Assembly: GCA_002329125.1 (NCBI GenBank)
Contig: DCXX01000079.1
Span: 1-11,932 of the forward strand
Source of the DNA: Fidelibacterota bacterium UBA2125
GTDB lineage: Bacteria; Fidelibacterota; Marinisomatia; Marinisomatales; S15-B10
Reading direction: 5' to 3'
Length of the DNA: 11,932 nucleotides
In this document: positions 7,236-11,932 of the stretch, piece by piece
How the letters are laid out: each line of letters starts with the position of its first letter
How positions within the stretch are numbered: the first letter of the stretch is position 1
The notes under the pieces: generated by a model
The model's database searches: none
What the model was told of the DNA's origin: nothing
The model's input: only the letters and a program-made list of their open reading frames with translations
Translations under genes and position numbers: made by a program

Positions 7236-8297
7236 TTATTTACAACCCAAAAAGCCGCATTCACATTCATTCCCATCTTCATCCCAACATTCTATAGAAA
7301 TCATTTCCCCGTTTTTAAAAGTTCCGTCTCTTTTCTTTTGTCCATTAGCATACCAAAAAGTCCAATTGCCATCTTCTTTCGCATTCTTGTAATTTCCTTC
7401 CTCCATTTTCAATCCATTCTCATCCCAACTAGCCCAATAACCATTTTCTCGCCCATCCTTGAAAGTTTTTTCCAACCTTTTCTGTCCTTTTCCATTCTCA
7501 TACCATTGAGTCAATTTCCCATCCCTTAGCCCATCTTTGTAAGTTTCTTCTATAAATTTCTGTCCATTCTCCCACCACCCAGTCCATTTACCATTTTCTT
7601 CCCCATTCTTGAATGTCCCTTCAACCCACTTTTGTCCATTTGAATACCAATCAGTAACTAATCCATCTTGTTTACCATCTTTGAAAGTTCCTTCATTTTT
7701 CTTCTGTCCATTCTCATACCATGATTTGTTTAATCCACTTTTTTTTCCATTCTTGTAAGTTGATTCACCACTCTTCTGTCCGTTAACATACCATGTAGTC
7801 AATGATCCATCTTCTTCCCCATCTTTGTAAGTTCCTTCCTCCATTTTTTGTCCATTAACATACCATGTAGTCACTAATCCATCTTCTTTCCCTTCCTTGT
7901 AATTCCCTTCTTCCTTCTTCTGTCCATCTTCAAACCAAGTAATATATAATCCTTCTCTTTTACCATCCTTGTAAGTGCCTTCTTCTTTCTTTTGTCCATT
8001 CCATTCCCAATAAATCCATTTCCCATCTTTCTTCCCATCCTTATATGTTCCTTCTTTCAATTTCTGTCCATTTTTAAACCAGTAAATAAATTGTCCGTCT
8101 TTTTTACCATCTTTGTATGAACCTTCTAATTCCTTCTGACTGTTGTCATAAGTCTTAACTGTATTACCACTAAAAGGTGTCTCCTTGTTCTTTTCATATT
8201 TCAATCCATGTTTATCCACAAGATTCTTTTCGTCTATCGATTTAGAGCACCCCACCATCAAGACAACTGAAGTGATAAGCAAAGTTGTTCTTTTCAT
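7236..8297 (-). CDS. MORN-repeat (YwqK-like) lipoprotein
   Basis: A 353-residue predicted lipoprotein. MKRTTLLITSVVLMVGC is a compact lipoprotein signal with lipobox Cys17. After a degenerate first unit (about 42-60) come eleven full repeats and a partial twelfth, starting at residues 61, 85, 109, 133, 157, 181, 205, 229, 253, 279, 303 and 327. Each has the pattern Y/F-KDGKxDG, four variable residues, WYxNGQK and EGT. The period is 24 residues except one 26-residue unit at 253-278 with a Gly-Lys insertion. These are MORN-type repeats, often annotated as a YwqK-family toxin-antitoxin antitoxin. No toxin gene is adjacent, so I would not call it an antitoxin. The tail (about 337-353) is acidic and has four Cys. 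The protein is very rich in Lys, Gly and Glu. MORN repeats in other proteins bind membranes or partner proteins; here the role is unknown. No clear ribosome binding site precedes the ATG. Confidence 0.88.
   Translation of the reverse strand: MKRTTLLITSVVLMVGCSKSIDEKNLVDKHGLKYEKNKETPFSGNTVKTYDNSQKELEGSYKDGKKDGQFIYWFKNGQKLKEGTYKDGKKDGKWIYWEWNGQKKEEGTYKDGKREGLYITWFEDGQKKEEGNYKEGKEDGLVTTWYVNGQKMEEGTYKDGEEDGSLTTWYVNGQKSGESTYKNGKKSGLNKSWYENGQKKNEGTFKDGKQDGLVTDWYSNGQKWVEGTFKNGEENGKWTGWWENGQKFIEETYKDGLRDGKLTQWYENGKGQKRLEKTFKDGRENGYWASWDENGLKMEEGNYKNAKEDGNWTFWYANGQKKRDGTFKNGEMISIECWDEDGNECECGFLGCK
7320..8117 (-). repeat. 72-bp in-frame tandem repeat array encoding MORN units
   Basis: Eleven consecutive units of 72 bp (one of 78 bp) lie inside the MORN lipoprotein gene, and a twelfth begins just outside at 7319. 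On the plus strand the recurring word is TTTTGTCCATT or TTCTGTCCATT, with a CCATCTTTGTAAGT-like block. Units are similar but not identical, so the array is diverged rather than freshly duplicated. Units 157-180 and 133-156 (protein numbering) share WYVNGQK and look most alike. Confidence 0.85.
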
Positions 8298-8408
8298 ATG
8301 GACTTTATACTGTATACGTGTGAATAATGCAAATGCCGCGCCTAGTGAAATTCCTAAGATTATTCCAATGCGATTAGCACCTGTAACTGTGTCGTTATTG
8401 TTCCGGTT
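8298..8408 (-). other. Start-less open frame with a transmembrane-like segment, in frame with the MORN gene
   Basis: The frame of the MORN gene stays open for 37 codons upstream of its ATG, back to a TGA at 8411-8409 inside the acylase gene's end. It has no ATG, GTG or TTG. Its translation contains IGIILGISLGAAFALF (8322-8369), a glycine-rich stretch typical of a membrane helix, followed by basic TRIQYK. This could be the remnant of a lost membrane-protein gene or plain chance. It is not called as a gene. The MORN protein's own lipoprotein signal begins after it. Confidence 0.35.
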
Positions 8409-10821
8409 TCAGTACAATCCTTTGCGCTGTAACTGACTCTATTTTCCCTTTCGTGTAAAAAAGCGGGAAAAAACCATCAGTAGACCATTCTTGAAAGAGA
8501 TTATTATAGAACGGGCTTTCAGGATCACCTGATTGGCCGGGGTTATTCATTGCAAGTGTCCTGTCCCAATTCTCTGTATCCACAAGTATTCTGAATGATG
8601 CACCAGAAAACTGGTTATTCCACCCACCCGTATTATTTATGGTATAGCTGTCACCTCCTCTCACCGCGGGTCCTACATTGAAAGTTTCCCTCGTTGTACT
8701 ATTTACGGCATCACTTAGCGGATGTTTCAAAAAAATATGTTTATAGTCAATTTGTCCGTAAGTCCACTTGGATGGATTGCGGCCAAACTTTTCAGAAAGA
8801 TCCGAAACTGCCTTTTCCAGTGACGAGAGCAAAAGCTCATTTCTGCCTGCTATAGGGTCCACTCCAAAGCGTCCATCTGGTGATTGAATCCAATCTAAAG
8901 TTTTTTTCATGGATAAATAGGAGAAATGCTCTTTTGCTTTCTCAGGTACCACTACATCACGGACGGCATTTCTCAATTGCCTCTGCCATGCGACATAAAT
9001 GCCCGCTTCTATCGATTGTGGTTCCAGACGGAAATCCCATTTCAAAATCATCTTTCTCGCTTTTTCGGTAAGCCAGTTAGCAGAAGTGACTTTCCCCAAA
9101 AGCGGAACCAATACACTAGCCGGAACTGAAAAGTAATCTGTTTGTAAAGATGCCATGTCTGAAAGAGAGACACGGACATCATTATTCAAAACTTCGTTAA
9201 TGCGATTAGTTCTGAAAGGATCTGACCACTCCCACGCAATAGCTTCTTTTCGATATGGATAATCCTGATCAGTGAGGTTACTGTTAGCGGTAGCAAAAAA
9301 CCCCTCTTCAGGATTGTAAACATGAGGTTTCTTTATTATTTCAAGATAACCGTCCCACTCATAAGACCCATCACCAGGGACAGGAACAAGACCACTCCAA
9401 TTTTGTCGAATAGGGGCTATTCCAACAGCCTGCCACCCTATATTTCCTTCCCGATCCGCCCAGATCATATTTTCTCCAGGGATATTGCTGTAATTACAGG
9501 CGTCACGGAACTCAGCCCAATTCTGCGCCTGGTTCATCCGTAGTGAAGCAAGATAGGGAGATCCACCTACATCCATCCAGGCTGAACGAACTGCGTACGC
9601 TTTATTGTTCTTTATATCTTCATACACTACAGGTCCGTGGCGGGTGAATTTCAATTCAAGTGAAACATCCTTCGACCCTTTAACCTTGATTGTGTCTTTG
9701 ATGGAAGTCATCTCTTCCCAACTATCCTCATGTAGGTATTCATTGGGGTTGCTGGGATTAGTATCATAAACATACAAATCTTCACCGTCTGTTCTGAACA
9801 CTGTCAGTCCCCAAGCACCATATCCATTATGACCGATAGAAATACCGGGAATTTCGGGCTCTCCTCCGCCAATTACATTCCACCCGGGAGCGTTGAGATG
9901 TACTATATATCTAAGTGAAGGGACGGCTTGAACGCGGTGCGGATCATTAGCCATCAGGGGATAACCGCTTGCTGACCGTTTTCCGCTGATTATCCAGTTG
10001 TTACTTCCGATGGATTCAATATTTTCCTCAGGAATGAATGCATACTCCTCTTTATCCAAGTTTGATGAAGTTTTTTCATTGTTTCTGAATCTTTCGACTA
10101 CATGATCAGGTTTGAAAACTACAGAGCGGCGGAAGGCGTTATAAAGGCCCAGAATGTCTTGGGAGAGTAGATCACCGTCAATTTTAGGATCAAGAGCGAT
10201 TATCGGTTCACCCCAGGGATGAAACCAGTTTAACTCCCTCACCAGCTCGGGGCCATATTTAGCAACCTGCCTACCATATCTAAGCTCACTGCCTATATTG
10301 CCCAAAAGTCCCTGATGGCGAGAGATAACCACTTCTGGCGTCCATTTTTGTGGACGAATTCCAAGGATATCAAACTCTATAGGTAACAGATCACGGTTGA
10401 TCTGAGTTTGTCTGATATATTCGTTCACGCCATCTACATAAGCCGTTATTATTGTGTCACCCCGTGGATGGTAATGAAGCATTTCATCCATAATATCATG
10501 CCGGAATTTGAAGAGTCTTGTTCCGTGGTCTCTTTCAATGTCCTGCATTCCAGTTACTTCTGAGACGGTTCCCGTTGCCTGCAATCTCCATACTTCAAAT
10601 TGAAAAAGCCGATCCCTTGCTGCATTAAATCCCTGAGCCAGAAACAGGTCTCCTTCATTTTTTGCATAGATGTGACTTACACCCCAGCGGTCCACAAGAA
10701 TTTCTACCTCTTCCTTTAACCCTTTAACCTCAAATTCCCTATCAGATGGTGGTGACTGTGCTACAGCGCTAATAAAGACAAAAGCTGAAAGCGTAAGACA
10801 ATAAATTAACTGCTGGATCAT
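8395..10821 (-). CDS. Secreted penicillin acylase family (Ntn-hydrolase) protein
   Basis: An 808-residue enzyme of the penicillin amidase family, which hydrolyses amide bonds in beta-lactams, acyl-homoserine lactones or related N-acyl compounds after autocleavage into alpha and beta chains. I start it at the ATG at 10821. The signal peptide is MIQQLIYCLTLSAFVFISAVA, with likely cleavage before QSPP. A longer open frame back to 10908 would overlap the upstream gene by about 80 nt and bury the signal. Family blocks are VDRWGVSHIYA and AQGFNAARDRLFQFEVWRL in the alpha chain, then the cleavage site SIG|SNNW, with the nucleophile Ser273 encoded at 10003-10005. Beta-chain blocks include NDPHR, GHNGYGAWGLTV, FTRHGPVV, ATANSN (oxyanion-Asn region) and NNPGQSGDPESPFYNN near the C terminus. 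Length is normal for the family. It starts 4 nt after the gamma-glutamyltransferase stop, so the two are probably co-transcribed. The substrate cannot be read from sequence. Confidence 0.92.
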   Translation of the reverse strand: MIQQLIYCLTLSAFVFISAVAQSPPSDREFEVKGLKEEVEILVDRWGVSHIYAKNEGDLFLAQGFNAARDRLFQFEVWRLQATGTVSEVTGMQDIERDHGTRLFKFRHDIMDEMLHYHPRGDTIITAYVDGVNEYIRQTQINRDLLPIEFDILGIRPQKWTPEVVISRHQGLLGNIGSELRYGRQVAKYGPELVRELNWFHPWGEPIIALDPKIDGDLLSQDILGLYNAFRRSVVFKPDHVVERFRNNEKTSSNLDKEEYAFIPEENIESIGSNNWIISGKRSASGYPLMANDPHRVQAVPSLRYIVHLNAPGWNVIGGGEPEIPGISIGHNGYGAWGLTVFRTDGEDLYVYDTNPSNPNEYLHEDSWEEMTSIKDTIKVKGSKDVSLELKFTRHGPVVYEDIKNNKAYAVRSAWMDVGGSPYLASLRMNQAQNWAEFRDACNYSNIPGENMIWADREGNIGWQAVGIAPIRQNWSGLVPVPGDGSYEWDGYLEIIKKPHVYNPEEGFFATANSNLTDQDYPYRKEAIAWEWSDPFRTNRINEVLNNDVRVSLSDMASLQTDYFSVPASVLVPLLGKVTSANWLTEKARKMILKWDFRLEPQSIEAGIYVAWQRQLRNAVRDVVVPEKAKEHFSYLSMKKTLDWIQSPDGRFGVDPIAGRNELLLSSLEKAVSDLSEKFGRNPSKWTYGQIDYKHIFLKHPLSDAVNSTTRETFNVGPAVRGGDSYTINNTGGWNNQFSGASFRILVDTENWDRTLAMNNPGQSGDPESPFYNNLFQEWSTDGFFPLFYTKGKIESVTAQRIVLKPEQ

Positions 10822-10825
10822 AGTT

Positions 10826-11932
10826 CTACCAGGCAATGCCATAGTCTTCGCCATGATGACTGGAGCCACCCCAAAAAGAGCCGTGCTCCCAGTCAAAAAA
10901 GATTGCATTAATGGGACCGGAGGTGATAGCCCTTTTTTCCACCTTGTATCCCATCTTTTTCAGCTCCTTCATGACCCATGGCGGTGTCTCTTCTTGAACC
11001 GAAAGTCTACCTGCTTCTTTCTTATGATCTCCGAAAGAACTGTACATCTGATAACTGTTAATATTGGCAGCTTCAGCCGCCTCTTGAACATTCATTTCGA
11101 ATTCAACCATATTGAGGAAAAATTGAAGAAGATTCTGGTCCTGCGTATCACCACCCTGCACCGCAAAGGAGAGAAAGGGTCTACCGTTTTTAAGAGCCAT
11201 GGCCGGTGTCAAAGTTGCTCTGGGCCGTTTACCGGGGGCAATAACATTATAAGGGTTTTCTTCTTCATTCAGAACAAAACTTTGCGCTCTTTGACTTAGA
11301 CCAACACCAGTTTTACCAGCGATGACAGTAGGAATCCAGCCGCCGCTAGGTGTGATGGAAACCACCCACCCATCTGTGTCAGTGGTCTGAATGGATGTGG
11401 TTCCTGTAAAAAATTCATTTTCCAATTTGTCAAACCCGTACAGGGCATCGGAAGTTTCTTTTTTCTCTTCATCTTTACCCCAAGTTTCTAATAAATCTAT
11501 ATAAGGATTTTTCCCGGCCATGAATTTGTAGGGATCACCGGGTTTAACATTTGGATCATTCATTTCATGGTTCATCTCTTTTACCCGTGCCGCAGCATAT
11601 TTTTTAGAAAGAAGCCCCTTTACAGGTTCCTTAGGTGGAAAATAGGGATCACCATAATAAAAATCACGATCAGCAAAAGCGTGGTTCATAGCCTGGTATA
11701 CGGTATGCATATATCGAGCTGAGTTATATCCCATTGCCTTAAGATCAAACATTTCAATCATATTCAAAGCTTGAAGCATTACGGGACCCTGTACCCAAGT
11801 GGTCAACTTGTAAACATCAATCCCCTTATAGTTTGTTGAAACCGGTTCCTCAAGATAAACCTGCCAGTTAGCCAGGTCATCCATGGTTATGAGTCCACCC
11901 TGTTCTTGTGTGCCTCGGACAAATTCCTTGGC
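10826..11932 (-). CDS. ggt: Gamma-glutamyltransferase (Ntn hydrolase), N-terminal part outside window
   Basis: The frame is open to the right edge, so the 5' end is missing; 368 codons are visible. Residues from AKEFVRGTQEQGGLIT and DDLANW belong to the end of the large subunit. The family blocks STNYKG and TTWVQGPVMLQALNMIE follow, then the autocleavage site FFTG|TTS with the nucleophile Thr encoded at 11399-11401. The small subunit of about 191 residues is complete. It contains PGKRPRATLTP (phosphate/carboxylate-binding block) and QGGDTQ with the oxyanion Gly pair. Family enzymes cleave or transfer the gamma-glutamyl group of glutathione and similar peptides in the periplasm or at the surface. 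Expected details differ from E. coli: TTS instead of TTH after the nucleophile, and no DPR near the C terminus. An internal ATG at 11884 is not the start because conserved family sequence lies upstream of it. The acylase gene follows 4 nt downstream. Confidence 0.9.
   Translation of the reverse strand, partial: AKEFVRGTQEQGGLITMDDLANWQVYLEEPVSTNYKGIDVYKLTTWVQGPVMLQALNMIEMFDLKAMGYNSARYMHTVYQAMNHAFADRDFYYGDPYFPPKEPVKGLLSKKYAAARVKEMNHEMNDPNVKPGDPYKFMAGKNPYIDLLETWGKDEEKKETSDALYGFDKLENEFFTGTTSIQTTDTDGWVVSITPSGGWIPTVIAGKTGVGLSQRAQSFVLNEEENPYNVIAPGKRPRATLTPAMALKNGRPFLSFAVQGGDTQDQNLLQFFLNMVEFEMNVQEAAEAANINSYQMYSSFGDHKKEAGRLSVQEETPPWVMKELKKMGYKVEKRAITSGPINAIFFDWEHGSFWGGSSHHGEDYGIAW

Noticed and set aside
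7222..7250. Possible hairpin (TTGGG ... CCCAA) between the convergent FG-GAP and MORN genes
   Set aside because: Only five base pairs around a large loop and no T-run; part of it is inside the MORN coding sequence.
7320..8117. Regular repeats resembling a CRISPR array on the plus strand
   Set aside because: The 72-bp period keeps one reading frame open, the units are diverged protein-coding repeats, and there are no unique spacers or cas genes.
8185..8436. Plus-strand open frame of 83 codons over the MORN gene start
   Set aside because: It is antisense to the lipoprotein signal and to the hydrophobic stretch upstream; no ribosome binding site or recognisable family.
10822..10908. Upstream extension of the acylase to an ATG at 10908
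   Set aside because: It would overlap the end of gamma-glutamyltransferase and place 29 residues in front of a clean signal peptide.
10853..11299. Plus-strand open frame of 148 codons
   Set aside because: It lies wholly antisense to the conserved small subunit of gamma-glutamyltransferase and has no family features.

Overview
The window looks like chromosomal DNA from a marine-type Gram-negative bacterium with a type IX secretion system (T9SS). Two adjacent proteins end in T9SS type A sorting domains, one with a YPNPFNSST signature. Such tails, together with an ASPIC/UnbV FG-GAP lipoprotein and a NagB–PIG-L fusion, fit the Bacteroidota, Ignavibacteria, Calditrichota and Marinimicrobia sphere. 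I lean to a Marinimicrobia (SAR406)-like or related lineage, but no rRNA or marker gene is present to settle it.

Layout. (1) Positions 1-159 hold the tail of a secreted protein, followed by a strong rho-independent terminator at 190-224. (2) Positions 257-2735 are a two-gene plus-strand unit: a secreted GH18 chitinase and, 4 nt later, a NagX/HGSNAT-like membrane acyltransferase. (3) Convergent to it, only 10 nt away, is a 774-codon minus-strand gene (2746-5070). It fuses a glucosamine-6-phosphate deaminase (NagB) fold to a PIG-L/LmbE deacetylase-like domain. (4) A roughly 320-380 nt divergent intergenic region follows. (5) Next is a visibly AT-rich plus-strand gene for an FG-GAP/VCBS–ASPIC (CRTAC1-type) lipoprotein, ending at 7176. 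(6) Convergent to that is a MORN-repeat (YwqK-like) lipoprotein on the minus strand, built from a 72-bp (24-residue) tandem repeat. (7) Positions 8395-11932 hold two minus-strand N-terminal-nucleophile hydrolases in tandem: a gamma-glutamyltransferase that runs off the right edge, and 4 nt downstream a secreted penicillin-acylase-family protein.

How they may work together. Chitinase, NagX and the NagB–PIG-L fusion form a plausible compact chitin/GlcNAc module: extracellular chitin cleavage, membrane handling of amino sugar or oligosaccharide, then cytoplasmic deacetylation and deamination. No nagA, sugar kinase or transporter is visible here. The PIG-L domain could supply the deacetylase step, but that is inference. 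The two Ntn hydrolases look like an operon for peptide/amide scavenging or glutathione-type turnover in the cell envelope. The FG-GAP and MORN lipoproteins between these modules have no assignable substrate.

The most useful leads are the NagB–PIG-L fusion with a replaced NagB active-site residue, the very regular MORN repeat array, and an orphan transmembrane-like open frame just upstream of the MORN gene. I see no mobile element, CRISPR array, tRNA or rRNA.
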